Positions 34,946 to 44,570 of a stretch of 64,000 nucleotides of DNA are shown here, piece after piece. Position 1 is the stretch's first letter, and each line of letters starts with the position of its first letter. The notes beneath the pieces are model-generated. The model was not told the origin of the DNA and did no database searches. It saw only the letters and a list, made by a program, of their open reading frames with translations. Source of the DNA: Renibacterium sp. (lineage in GTDB: Bacteria > Actinomycetota > Actinomycetes > Actinomycetales > Micrococcaceae); assembly GCA_017419405.1 (NCBI GenBank), contig JAFOLH010000008.1, positions 62,001-126,000 on the forward strand, given 5' to 3'. Position numbers and translations under genes: made by a program.

Positions 34946-36088
34946 GTGACTACCGAAGCGTTTGCAAACCCAGTTTCCCCCGATGTGCCGTTCGACATCC
35001 GCAGCTTGCCCAAGGTCTCGCTGCACGACCACTTGGACGGCGGCCTCCGCCCGGCCACGATCATCGAACTGGCCGAAGAGATCGGCCACCAGCTGCCCTC
35101 GACCGATCCGGTGGCGCTGGGCGCCTGGTTCCGGGACTCGGCGGATTCCGGGTCGCTGGTGCGTTACCTGGAGACCTTCGACCACACGGTCGCCGTGATG
35201 CAGACCCGTGCCGGCCTGCAGCGGGTGGCCCGCGAGTTCGTCGAAGACCTGGCCGACGACGGCGTGGTCTACGGCGAGGTGCGCTGGGCTCCGGAGCAGC
35301 ACCTGGCCAAGGGGCTGAGCCTCGATGAGACGGTCGAAGCCGTGCAGGCCGGGATCGAAGAAGCGATCGCCGCGGTCGAGGAGAGCGGCCGGCACATCCA
35401 GGTGGGCCAGCTGATCACCGCAATGCGCCACGCCGACCGGGGCCAGGAGATCGCCGAGCTCGCCGTCCGGTTCCGGGACCGCGGTGCAGTCGGCTTCGAT
35501 ATCGCCGGGGCCGAGGACGGTTTCCTGCCGTCGCGGTTCGCCGGGGCTTTCACCTATCTCGCGGAACAGAACTTCCCGACCACGATCCACGCCGGCGAGG
35601 CCGCCGGGTTGGAAAGCATCCAATCCGCGCTGGTCGACGGCCGTGCGCTGCGCTTGGGCCACGGCGTGCGGATCGCCGAAGACATCGAGGTCGAGTTCAG
35701 CCCCGATGAAGCGAACGAAGCCGATCTCGGCATGGTGACCCTGGGCCAGCTCTCGTCCTGGGTGCGGGACCGGGGGATTGCGCTCGAGCTCTGCCCGTCG
35801 TCGAACCTGCAGACCGGAGCGATCGCGGCTTGGGGCGATTCGGTCGAGCAGCACCCCATCGACTTGCTGTTCCAAACCGGGTTCCGGGTCACCGTGAACA
35901 CCGACAACCGGTTGATGAGCGGAGTGACGCTGAGCAGCGAATTCGAGCTGTTGGTGGAGACCTTCGAATACGACCTCGACGATTTGCTCGCCCTGACGCT
36001 CAACGCCGCCGAGGCCGCGTTCCTGCCCTTGGAAGAGCGCGAAGCGCTGGTCGACTACATCACCGAGGCCTACACGGCGCTGCGCTGA
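34946..36088 (+). CDS. add: Adenosine deaminase
   Basis: A 380-residue metal-dependent deaminase, adenosine to inosine. Catalytic motifs: SLHDHLDGGLRP (zinc His pair), TIHAGEAAGLES, RLGHGVRI, LCPSSNLQTG and VNTDNRLMSG. It has its own promoter but also fits the salvage operon in purpose. It joins the MazG-type gene by a TGATG overlap. Confidence 0.94.
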   Translation: MTTEAFANPVSPDVPFDIRSLPKVSLHDHLDGGLRPATIIELAEEIGHQLPSTDPVALGAWFRDSADSGSLVRYLETFDHTVAVMQTRAGLQRVAREFVEDLADDGVVYGEVRWAPEQHLAKGLSLDETVEAVQAGIEEAIAAVEESGRHIQVGQLITAMRHADRGQEIAELAVRFRDRGAVGFDIAGAEDGFLPSRFAGAFTYLAEQNFPTTIHAGEAAGLESIQSALVDGRALRLGHGVRIAEDIEVEFSPDEANEADLGMVTLGQLSSWVRDRGIALELCPSSNLQTGAIAAWGDSVEQHPIDLLFQTGFRVTVNTDNRLMSGVTLSSEFELLVETFEYDLDDLLALTLNAAEAAFLPLEEREALVDYITEAYTALR

Positions 36089-36708
36089 TGCCGCAGGGAC
36101 CGATGCCGGACGGTTTCGACCGCTTGGTGGCGGTGATCGCCGCGTTGCGCGAACACTGCCCGTGGATGGCGGCATTGAGCCATGAGTCCCTGATCGAGTA
36201 CTTGATCGAGGAGACCTACGAGGTGGTCGAAGCCGTGGAAACCGGTTTGCCGCCGGACGAACTCCGCGGCGAACTCGGCGACGTCCTGCTGCAAGTGGTG
36301 CTGCACGCCCGGCTCGCCGAGGAGCAGGGGCAGTTCGGCATCGCCGACGTGGTCGAGGGACTCACCCGGAAGATGATCCGGCGCAATCCGCATGTGTTCC
36401 GCGCCGATGGCAGCCTGCAGGATGAGTTCCCCGCCTCGGTCGCCGAGATTGTGGCGAAGTGGCAGCAGGTCAAGGCCGCCGAGAATCCGGAGCGGGGACG
36501 CTTCGAGGGGATCCCGGCGTCCTTGCCGGCGCTTGCCCTGGCGCAGAAGACGCTGCGCCGGGCCGGGGGAGTTGCGGCCGCCGGCGAGGCCACCGAGGCC
36601 GGGTTGGGCGATGCGCTGTTCGAGTTGCTCCGGGCCAATCCCGAGTTGGACGCGGAACGGGCGCTGCGCGGTGCGGTCCGCAGGTTCCAGGCCGAGCATG
36701 CCGGCTGA
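36088..36708 (+). CDS. MazG-family nucleotide pyrophosphohydrolase
   Basis: A 206-residue single-domain MazG protein. The family's Mg-binding acidic motif is present as EETYEVVEA ... RGELGDVLLQVV (about residues 42-72), and HARLAEEQGQFGIADVVEGLTRKMIRRNPHVF is the second block. Such enzymes hydrolyse abnormal or excess (d)NTPs to monophosphates. The start overlaps the adenosine deaminase stop by one base. Coupling to nucleoside salvage is sensible: it may remove faulty nucleotides made from scavenged bases. It overlaps the next gene by 11 nt. Confidence 0.9.
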   Translation: MPQGPMPDGFDRLVAVIAALREHCPWMAALSHESLIEYLIEETYEVVEAVETGLPPDELRGELGDVLLQVVLHARLAEEQGQFGIADVVEGLTRKMIRRNPHVFRADGSLQDEFPASVAEIVAKWQQVKAAENPERGRFEGIPASLPALALAQKTLRRAGGVAAAGEATEAGLGDALFELLRANPELDAERALRGAVRRFQAEHAG

Positions 36709-37168
36709 ACCGTTCTCGGCAGCCGGGGTGTCCTTCCGGCGAGCGGAATCGGCCGACGTCGCCGGCGTGGTGGCGCTTTTGGCGGATGACCCGTTGGGCA
36801 GGAGCCGGGAGAGCTTGGAACTGGCGCCCTATTTGGCGGCGTTCGAAGCTATTGATGCCGACCCGGGCCAATTGCTGCTGATCGGCGAATCGGCCGGCCG
36901 GGTAGTTGCCACATTTCAATTGAGCTTCATCCCCGGACTTGCCCGCGGCGGGGCGTTGCGGGCCCAGATCGAAGCCGTCCGGGTGGCCGAATCAGCGCGC
37001 GGAACCGGTTTGGGTTCCGCAATGATCGAGTGGGCCATCGAGGAGGCCCGGCGCCGGGGTTGTGCCCTGGTGCAGCTGACTACTGATAAATCCCGGGTCG
37101 AGGCCCATCATTTCTACGAACGGCTGGGTTTCGTGGCCAGCCACGAGGGCATGAAGCTCGGGCTCTGA
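36698..37168 (+). CDS. GNAT-family N-acetyltransferase
   Basis: A 156-residue acetyltransferase, co-translated with mazG. It has the acetyl-CoA binding signature VAESARGTGLGSAMIEWAIEEARRRGC and the final TTDKSRVEAHHFYERLGFVASHEGMKLGL block, which is typical of the YhbS/PA2271-like subgroup. Substrate unknown. Confidence 0.9.
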   Translation: MPAEPFSAAGVSFRRAESADVAGVVALLADDPLGRSRESLELAPYLAAFEAIDADPGQLLLIGESAGRVVATFQLSFIPGLARGGALRAQIEAVRVAESARGTGLGSAMIEWAIEEARRRGCALVQLTTDKSRVEAHHFYERLGFVASHEGMKLGL

Positions 37169-37177
37169 GTCTGGGCT

Positions 37178-37263
37178 GCGCAAAACCACTACTTTATGGC
37201 GTTTTTGCGAGGTTCTGCCCTGGTTTCCCGGGGAACCGGTGCCATAAAGTAGCGGTTTTGCGC
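37178..37263. terminator. 23-bp stem-loop between convergent genes
   Basis: Arms 37178-37200 and 37241-37263 match except for one base pair. The 40-nt loop holds a smaller inverted repeat, GGTTTCCCGGGGAACC. It separates the GNAT gene (+) and padR (-). The outer arm reads GCAAAACC and TACTTTATGGC. It could stop transcription from either side. Confidence 0.7.
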
Positions 37264-37276
37264 GAGTCGCCGGGCA

Positions 37277-37912
37277 TTACTCGGAAAGCAGTTTGTAGAT
37301 GGTGCGCCGGGCTTCGTCCAAGGAAGCGGTCACGGTGCGCAGTTGGTCTTCGGTGCCGTCGGCGCTGATCTGCTGCACGGCACCCATCAGTTTGCCGATG
37401 CTCAGGCGCAGATCCTGCGCTGCGCCGGCTTCTTCGCGGACTTCTTCCCAGACTGCGGCGAGCTCTTCCTGGTGCTCGGCCACATAGGCGCGGCCGGCCT
37501 CGCTGAGTTCGAATTCGCTGCGCCGGCCTTCACCGACCGAAACGATCAGGCCTTCGGCCTGCAAGCCGGACAAGGCGGGGTAGACCGAGCCCGGGCTGGG
37601 CCGCCAGGCGCCGTCCGAATGCAGGGCGATGGCTTTCATCAGGCCGTAGCCGTTGTAACTGGAGTCGCTCAGCCGGGAAAGGATCGCGTTCCGGACGTCC
37701 CCTTTCTGGGCCCGTCCACCGCCGAATCCGGGACCGAAGCCGGGGCCGAATCCGGCGCCTCGGCCGCGTCCGCGGTGCGGGCCGCGACGGCCGCCGGGGA
37801 AGTCCGGGCCGAAGCCTTCGTCCCGCCGGTTGCGACGGTCTTCTCGATGGCCCTCCGGACCCATCCGACGTGGATCATGATGGCTGCGATGTTGGTCTTC
37901 ATGGTTTCTCAT
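37277..37912 (-). CDS. PadR-family transcriptional regulator
   Basis: A 211-residue regulator. The winged helix at about residues 68-140 has the PadR form DVRNAILSRLSDSSYNGYGLMKAIALHSDGAWRPSPGSVYPALSGLQAEGLI, followed by a C-terminal dimerisation helix. The first 70 residues are an unusual His/Arg/Gly/Phe-rich stretch with repeated GFGPGF units, disordered and strongly basic; histidines there might bind metal, but this is speculation. No transporter target lies next to it; its own upstream region carries several palindromes. It is divergent from eno. Confidence 0.85.
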   Translation of the reverse strand: MRNHEDQHRSHHDPRRMGPEGHREDRRNRRDEGFGPDFPGGRRGPHRGRGRGAGFGPGFGPGFGGGRAQKGDVRNAILSRLSDSSYNGYGLMKAIALHSDGAWRPSPGSVYPALSGLQAEGLIVSVGEGRRSEFELSEAGRAYVAEHQEELAAVWEEVREEAGAAQDLRLSIGKLMGAVQQISADGTEDQLRTVTASLDEARRTIYKLLSE

Positions 37913-37930
37913 TGATCTATCTTTCTGTAA

Positions 37931-37976
37931 ATCGCAATGTCGCGATACGTCAACGATATATCGTTATGTTCGTAAC
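37931..37976. promoter_or_regulatory. PadR-type operator cluster
   Basis: Three AT-rich inverted repeats lie upstream of padR: ATCGC-n6-GCGAT (37931-37946), AACGATATATCGTT (37952-37965), and CGTTA-n6-TAACG (about 37962-37977). A further GTTCGCGAAC palindrome is at 37985-37994. The AACGATA/TATCGTT form suits PadR binding. They probably serve padR autoregulation and could also affect eno. Confidence 0.55.
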
Positions 37977-37998
37977 GTCAAGTAGTTCGCGAACTTAA

Positions 37999-39354
<1,356 letters not shown>

Positions 39355-39367
39355 CCGCTGAGATCCG

Positions 39368-39409
39368 ACCGGGCCTGGTTAAGCTGGAGAGAGCTTAACC
39401 AGGCCCGGT
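39368..39409 (+). terminator. Intrinsic terminator after eno
   Basis: An 18-bp perfect stem (39368-39385 with 39392-39409) and 6-nt loop, followed by GTGTTTTT: a clear Rho-independent terminator. Confidence 0.85.
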
Positions 39410-39444
39410 GTTTTTCCGGCCGGTGTTTTCCAGGAAGGTCCCAC

Positions 39445-40041
39445 ATGCCCAGCCGACGCCCCCCAGTGCCCAAGGGGTCAGTGCCCAAAGCAGCGGTGCC
39501 CAAGGCCTCGGCGGGGCAGACGGAAACCGACCGGGCCAAGCCCGCGGAAACCGCTGCGGCGGCGGCCGCCGGCACGGGCCGCGGCGCAGCGCCCCGATCG
39601 AAGCCGGCCGGGGCGTCACGCGGTTCCAAACCGGCAGGTTCGAAAGCCGCCGCCGAGCCGGTCGCGGCAAAGTCTTTCTCCGGTCGTTTGGTGGCGCTGA
39701 TCGTGGTCCTGCTCGCCGTGACCGTGATGCTCACCCCGTCGGTGAACACCTTTTTGCAGCAGCGCTCCGAGATCGCCGCGCTGCGAGCCGATATCGCGGC
39801 AAAGCAGCAACAGCAGCAGGACCTCAAGGACAACCTCTCGAAGTGGTCCGATCCGGCCTACATCAAACAGCAGGCGCGGGATCGGGTTAGCATGATGATG
39901 CCCGGTGAAACCGGCTATTGGGTTTATGGCGGCGACGCCGCGCCGGCGACGCCGGAACAACCCGGCACCAGCGTCAACCCCGAAGGCCTGCCCTGGGTGG
40001 ACGGTTTATGGCAGTCGATCACCCGATCAGCCAACGAATGA
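39445..40041 (+). CDS. FtsB/DivIC-like septum formation initiator protein
   Basis: A 198-residue bitopic cell-division protein. It has a long basic, Ala/Pro/Lys-rich cytoplasmic N-terminus (about 75 residues, which includes three 15-bp tandem repeats coding for VPKxx at 39466-39510), one membrane helix at about residues 80-100 (LVALIVVLLAVTVMLTPSV) and a coiled coil (QQRSEIAALRADIAAKQQQQQDLKDNLSKW). The tail PAYIKQQARDRVSMMMPGETGYWV is characteristic of DivIC. It would bridge FtsL and FtsQ at the septum. AGGAAGG precedes the ATG. Confidence 0.88.
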   Translation: MPSRRPPVPKGSVPKAAVPKASAGQTETDRAKPAETAAAAAAGTGRGAAPRSKPAGASRGSKPAGSKAAAEPVAAKSFSGRLVALIVVLLAVTVMLTPSVNTFLQQRSEIAALRADIAAKQQQQQDLKDNLSKWSDPAYIKQQARDRVSMMMPGETGYWVYGGDAAPATPEQPGTSVNPEGLPWVDGLWQSITRSANE

Positions 40042-40061
40042 GATTTGAGGAGTAATACCGC

Positions 40062-40697
40062 GTGAGCAGTGCCCAGACGCCTACTGCTGCGGACTTGGAT
40101 ACGTTGAGTTTGCAGTTGGGCCGCCCGGTCCGCGATGTGGTGGCGATTTCGGCTCGCTGCGTCTGCGGCAATCCGCTGGTCGCCGCGACTGCGCCGCGGC
40201 TGAGCAACGGCATTCCATTCCCGACCACGTTCTACCTCACCCACCCGGTGGTCACCGCGGCGGTGTCCCGGATCGAGGCCGATGGCGAAATGAACCGGAT
40301 GAACGACCGCCTGGCCGCGGATCCGGAGCTGGCCGCAGCACACCGGCGCGCCCATGAAGCCTATCTCGCGGCCCGGGCGGAAATCGGTGCGCGGGCCGGC
40401 ACCGGCCCGGTGCCGGAGATCGACGGGATTTCCGCCGGCGGGATGCCCGAACGGGTCAAATGCCTGCATGTCCTGGTCGGGCACGCCTTGGCTGCCGGAC
40501 CGGGCAGCAACCCGCTGGGCGACGAAACGCTGCAGTTGATCGCGCCATGGTGGACTGCCGAGCGCTGCTCCTGCGCGGGTGCTTGGGACATCGCTGCGGA
40601 AGTACCGAGCCGTGATTTGAGCCGGCATGTCCGCAGGCAGAACCAGGGTTATTCGGTGCTGAACCGGGATTCCGAACCGGGCAGGGACGGCGCATGA
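40062..40697 (+). CDS. DUF501 protein
   Basis: A 211-residue protein of the DUF501 family found next to Ppx/GppA and FtsB/DivIC in actinobacteria. The motifs SARCVCGNPLVAATAPRLSNGIPFPTTFYLTHP and RVKCLHVLVGHALAAGPGSNPLGDE match the family pattern. A Cys pair in CVCG and a further CSCAG may bind metal. Function is unknown. GTG start at 40062; its end overlaps ppx by 4 nt. Confidence 0.88.
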   Translation: MSSAQTPTAADLDTLSLQLGRPVRDVVAISARCVCGNPLVAATAPRLSNGIPFPTTFYLTHPVVTAAVSRIEADGEMNRMNDRLAADPELAAAHRRAHEAYLAARAEIGARAGTGPVPEIDGISAGGMPERVKCLHVLVGHALAAGPGSNPLGDETLQLIAPWWTAERCSCAGAWDIAAEVPSRDLSRHVRRQNQGYSVLNRDSEPGRDGA

Positions 40698-41629
40698 GTA
40701 CCGTGGCCGCGATCGATTGCGGCACCAATTCGATCCGTCTGCTGATCGCCGAACCCGACGGCGACGGCTTGCGGGACCTGGAGCGGCAGATGCGGATCGT
40801 GCGGTTGGGCCAAGGGGTGGACGCCCGGGGTGAATTCGCCCCGGAAGCCCTGGCACGTACCTTCGCCGCAGTCGACGAGTACGCCGCGTTGATCCAGCAG
40901 CACAACGTGCAGCGGGTCAGGTTCGTGGCCACGTCGGCCACCCGGGATGCCGGCAATCGGCAGCTCTTCATCGACGGAATCCAGGCCCGCCTCGGGGTGC
41001 TGCCGGATGTGGTGCCGGGCACCGAAGAGGCGGCGCTCTCCTTTGCCGGTGCCGCGAGCGTGCTGGCCGATCTGGCTGAAGACCCGGTCCTGGTGGTCGA
41101 CCTGGGCGGCGGCAGTACCGAGTTCGTGGTCGGAAACCGGCACGGGGTGAGCGCTGCGAAAAGCGTCGACATGGGTTGTGTGCGGTTCACCGAGCGTTAT
41201 CTGCGCAGCGATCCGCCCACGGCCGCCGAAGTTTCTGCCGCCCGGGACGAGGCGGAACGGATCATCGCCTCGGTGGCAGTCGAGGTCCCTTTGGCCTCGG
41301 TGAGCCGGGTGATCGGGGTCGCCGGGACGGTCACCACGGTGACCGCGCATGCGCTGGAACTGCCGCGATATTTGCCGGATGCGATCCATGGCGCAGTAGT
41401 GAGCCTGGACCGGCTCGAGGCTGCGGCCGATTCATTGCTCGCGATGGACCGGCAGAGCCGGGCGGAATTGCCCTACATGCACCCCGGCCGAGTCGACGTG
41501 ATCGGTGCCGGGTCGTTGTTGTGGCGGACCATCCTGGTCGAGTTGAACAGACTCTCCGGGGGGCGGATCACCCAGGCGACGACGAGCGAGCACGATATTC
41601 TAGACGGAATCGCGTTGGGAATCCGCTGA
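40694..41629 (+). CDS. Exopolyphosphatase/pppGpp phosphohydrolase (Ppx/GppA family)
   Basis: A 311-residue actin-like fold enzyme, shorter than two-domain E. coli Ppx, as usual for actinobacteria. Nucleotide/phosphate loops: AAIDCGTNSIRLLIAE, RFVATSATRDAGN, VVDLGGGSTEFVVG. It removes terminal phosphates from polyphosphate or (p)ppGpp. It follows DUF501 by a 4-nt overlap and so belongs to that operon. The catalytic Glu is in PGTEEAALSF. Confidence 0.92.
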   Translation: MSTVAAIDCGTNSIRLLIAEPDGDGLRDLERQMRIVRLGQGVDARGEFAPEALARTFAAVDEYAALIQQHNVQRVRFVATSATRDAGNRQLFIDGIQARLGVLPDVVPGTEEAALSFAGAASVLADLAEDPVLVVDLGGGSTEFVVGNRHGVSAAKSVDMGCVRFTERYLRSDPPTAAEVSAARDEAERIIASVAVEVPLASVSRVIGVAGTVTTVTAHALELPRYLPDAIHGAVVSLDRLEAAADSLLAMDRQSRAELPYMHPGRVDVIGAGSLLWRTILVELNRLSGGRITQATTSEHDILDGIALGIR

Positions 41630-41694
41630 CCGGCACTACCCCGAGGGTTCTCCAGCAGCATCCACTATCCCCAATGGGAAGGGCGCTCCACCCC

Positions 41695-43017
41695 ATGGCG
41701 AGTACTGTCCGCACGGCGACGATGCGCTTTACTGCCGCGCCCCTTTTGGTACTGGCGCTGTTCGGCGCAATGCTGACCGCGGCTCCGGCGCAGGCGGATG
41801 AGCTCCGGAACCGGGAATACTGGCTCGAGGATTACGGGATCACCAAAGCCTGGCAGAGCAGCAAAGGCGCCGGAGTCAAGGTCGCGGTGATCGACAGCGG
41901 AGTCGACGCTTCGCATCCGGATCTGGCCGGCGCGGTGGTCGGCGGCACCGATGTTTCCGGTGCCGGCAGCCCGGACGGGACCAAGGGCGTCGGCAAGGAG
42001 CCGGCGCACGGCACCTTGGTCGCTTCGCTCCTGGCCGGCCGCGGAAACGGCGGCGCGCCCGGAGACAGCCCGAAGCCCGACGGTGTGGTCGGCGTCGCGC
42101 CGGAAGCCGAGCTGCTCACGGTGTCGACTTGGTTGGGCAGCCCGAACCCGGCCGGGAAGAGCATCGACGAACAGATCCCGGCTGCGGTCCGTTGGGCGGT
42201 GGACAACGGCGCCAAAGTGATCAACATGTCGCTCAGCAGCAGCTCGACGATCTGGCCGCAAAGCTGGGACGATGCTTTCCTCTATGCCGAGCAGCGTGAC
42301 GTGGTGATCATCGCTGCGGCCGGGAACAGCGGTTCCGGGCAGGGCCAGGTGGGCGCTCCGGCAACCATCCCGGGGGTCGTAGCCGTCGCGGGGTTGAACC
42401 GGGCCGGCGAAGTCAGCCAGTCGTCGTCGACCCCGGGGATCACGATCGCGGTGTCCGCCGCCGCGGAGAAGCTGGTCGGCGCATTGCCCGGAAACGCATA
42501 TGCCGACTGGGATGGCAGCAGCGGTGCGGCGCCGATCGTCGCCGGAATCGCGGCCCTGATCCGGTCCAAGTATCCGAGCATGACCGCGGTCCAAGTGATC
42601 AACCGGATCATCCTGACCGCCAAACCGAAAGGCGACCCGGTCCCGAACAACCTTTATGGCTGGGGCGTGGTGGACGCCGATGCCGCGTTGAACGCCGTGG
42701 TGCCACTGGCCACGGTCAATCCGCTGTTCAAGCTGACCGGAAGTTTGCAGGACTGGATCACGGTGCACCGCCGGGCGGACGCCCCGCCGCCGACGCAGGC
42801 GCCGGAACCGAGCGCCCCGGCGACGCCCACCCCTACGGTGCCACCGCCGACCACGCCGGTGGCGCTGCCGCCGTCGGAACTGGATTCCGGACTGCCCGCG
42901 GCCCTGGTGCTCGGGTTCGGCGCTTTGCTGCTTCTGGTGGTGCTGGGCGGAACCCTGCATTTACTGCTCCTGCGGCGCAGATTCAAGGCCGAAGAGGCGT
43001 CCGGTAATACTTCGTGA
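41695..43017 (+). CDS. Mycosin-like subtilisin-family serine protease
   Basis: A 440-residue S8 protease with a signal peptide ending at AQADE, catalytic triad D67 (VAVIDSGVD), H105 (PAHGTLVAS) and S276 (GSSGAAPIVAG), oxyanion N211, a Pro/Thr-rich linker (TQAPEPSAPATPTPTVPPPTT) and a C-terminal membrane helix with basic end (LHLLLLRRRFK). That layout is the one of mycosins, the membrane proteases of type VII secretion, but no ESX genes lie in the window. It may act on cell-surface proteins. ATG 41695 has GGGAAGGG upstream; an in-frame ATG at 41674 is an alternative. An in-frame TTA codon lies at 42961. Confidence 0.88.
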   Translation: MASTVRTATMRFTAAPLLVLALFGAMLTAAPAQADELRNREYWLEDYGITKAWQSSKGAGVKVAVIDSGVDASHPDLAGAVVGGTDVSGAGSPDGTKGVGKEPAHGTLVASLLAGRGNGGAPGDSPKPDGVVGVAPEAELLTVSTWLGSPNPAGKSIDEQIPAAVRWAVDNGAKVINMSLSSSSTIWPQSWDDAFLYAEQRDVVIIAAAGNSGSGQGQVGAPATIPGVVAVAGLNRAGEVSQSSSTPGITIAVSAAAEKLVGALPGNAYADWDGSSGAAPIVAGIAALIRSKYPSMTAVQVINRIILTAKPKGDPVPNNLYGWGVVDADAALNAVVPLATVNPLFKLTGSLQDWITVHRRADAPPPTQAPEPSAPATPTPTVPPPTTPVALPPSELDSGLPAALVLGFGALLLLVVLGGTLHLLLLRRRFKAEEASGNTS

Positions 43018-43029
43018 ATCTTTTCACAA
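43012..43029. promoter_or_regulatory. Rex-type operator upstream of ndh
   Basis: TCGTGAATCTTTTCACAA matches the Rex consensus TTGTGAA-n4-TTCACAA in 13 of 14 fixed positions. It overlaps the stop codon of the protease gene (43015-43017) and lies directly upstream of the ndh -10 box. Confidence 0.72.
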
Positions 43030-43036
43030 AGTGGGT

Positions 43037-43042
43037 TAGACT
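43037..43042 (+). promoter_or_regulatory. -10 box of a leaderless ndh promoter
   Basis: TAGACT ends 6 nt before the ATG at 43049. The Rex-type site covers its -35 region. Confidence 0.55.
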
Positions 43043-43048
43043 TGTCCT

Positions 43049-44467
43049 ATGGCAACCAAACCACAGCTCCAAGACCGCCCGCGCGTCCTGATCGCCGGCG
43101 GCGGATACGTTGGTCTGTACGTCGCTTTCAAGCTGCAGAAGAAGATCGCCAATTCCGGTGGCATCGTCACCCTGGTCGACCCGCTGCCGTACATGACTTA
43201 TCAGCCGTTCCTGCCCGAGGTGGCGGCTGGCAGCATCGAGCCCCGGCACGCCGTCGTCTCGTTCCGGAAACACTTGCCGGAGACCGAGTTCATCCAGGGC
43301 AAAGTGACCCAGGTCGATCACGCGAACCGCAAGGCCACGGTGCAGCCCGCTGATGGTGGCCCGGCTTTTGAGATCCCGTACTTCGACATCGTGATGGCCG
43401 CCGGTGCGATCACCCGGACCTTCCCGATCAACGGCTTGGCCGAAGAGGGAATCGGTCTGAAGACCATCGAAGAAGCCGTTGCGCTGCGCAACCAGGTGAT
43501 CGAACGGATCGAATTGGCCTCGACCATGACCGATCCGGCCAAGCGCAAGCGGGCCTTGACCTTCGTCGTCGTCGGCGGCGGTTTCGCCGGCGTGGAGACC
43601 ATCGGCGAGCTCGAAGATCTGGCGCGCAACCTGGCCGGCAAGAACTCCCGGATCGACGTCAAAGAGCTGCGTTTCGTGCTGGTCGAGGCGATGGGCCGGA
43701 TCATGCCCGAGGTCACCGAGAAGCAAGCCGAATGGGTCGTCGAGCACCTGCGTTCGCGCAATATCGAGGTGCTCTTGAACACCTCGCTCGCCGATGCCAG
43801 CGACGGCCGCCTGAAGCTGATCAATATGCCGGACAAGTCCGCTGCGGACGAATTCGAGACCGACACCCTGATCTGGACCGCCGGGGTGCAGGCGAACCCG
43901 GTCGCGAAGAGCACCGATTTCCCGATCGACGAGCGCGGCCGGATCAAAGCCGGCGCCGACCTGCGGATCACCGGCGAGTTCGGACCGCTGGAAAACGCCT
44001 GGACTGCCGGCGACGTCGCTGCCGTGCCGGATCTCACCGGTGGCGGAGTGGGCGGATTCTGCGTGCCGAATGCGCAGCACGCGCTGCGCCAGGCCAAGCG
44101 GCTGGCGAAGAACCTCTGGGCTTCGCGCTGGGACAAGCCGCTGGTGGACTACAAGCACACCACGCTGGGTGCGGTAGCCGGTCTCGGCTTGTGGAAGGGC
44201 GTCGCCAAAGTCGGCAAGGTCGGCTTCCGCGGACCGATCGCCTGGCTGATGCACCGTGGCTACCACGGTCTGGCCATGCCGACCTTCGAACGCAAGGTCC
44301 GGGTGATCTGGAACTGGATCCTGAGCGTCCTGATGGGCCGCGACATCGCCGAGTTGATGGACTTGGACCAGCCGCGTGCCGCGTTCCGGGCGGCTGCTGC
44401 TCCGGCCCCCAAGGCTGCTGCCGCACCGGTGCCCGAACCAGCCAAGGTTCCCGAACCGGCCAAGTAA
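43049..44467 (+). CDS. ndh: Type II NADH dehydrogenase (NDH-2)
   Basis: A 472-residue membrane-associated flavoprotein passing electrons from NADH to menaquinone without pumping protons. Two Rossmann motifs (RVLIAGGGYVGLYVA for FAD, TFVVVGGGFAGVETIGEL for NADH), the AAGAITRTFPINGL element, AWTAGDVAAVPD and CVPNAQHALRQAKRLAKN quinone-site block are present. The C-terminus has an amphipathic anchor (IWNWILSVLMGRDIAEL) and an Ala/Pro-rich tail. Its Rex-type operator implies repression when the NADH/NAD ratio is low. Confidence 0.95.
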   Translation: MATKPQLQDRPRVLIAGGGYVGLYVAFKLQKKIANSGGIVTLVDPLPYMTYQPFLPEVAAGSIEPRHAVVSFRKHLPETEFIQGKVTQVDHANRKATVQPADGGPAFEIPYFDIVMAAGAITRTFPINGLAEEGIGLKTIEEAVALRNQVIERIELASTMTDPAKRKRALTFVVVGGGFAGVETIGELEDLARNLAGKNSRIDVKELRFVLVEAMGRIMPEVTEKQAEWVVEHLRSRNIEVLLNTSLADASDGRLKLINMPDKSAADEFETDTLIWTAGVQANPVAKSTDFPIDERGRIKAGADLRITGEFGPLENAWTAGDVAAVPDLTGGGVGGFCVPNAQHALRQAKRLAKNLWASRWDKPLVDYKHTTLGAVAGLGLWKGVAKVGKVGFRGPIAWLMHRGYHGLAMPTFERKVRVIWNWILSVLMGRDIAELMDLDQPRAAFRAAAAPAPKAAAAPVPEPAKVPEPAK

Positions 44468-44472
44468 CCGAT

Positions 44473-44508
44473 TTCTGCCCCGCATTGCCTGGCCAATGCG
44501 GGGCAGAA
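44473..44508 (+). terminator. Intrinsic terminator after ndh
   Basis: A 15-bp perfect stem (44473-44487 with 44494-44508), 6-nt loop CCTGGC, then GTGTTTC. Confidence 0.8.
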
Positions 44509-44570
44509 GTGTTTCTGCTCAAGATCGGGTGCCGAATCTGGGGCTACGGTTGAGTCGAAAGGTGGTGCTC

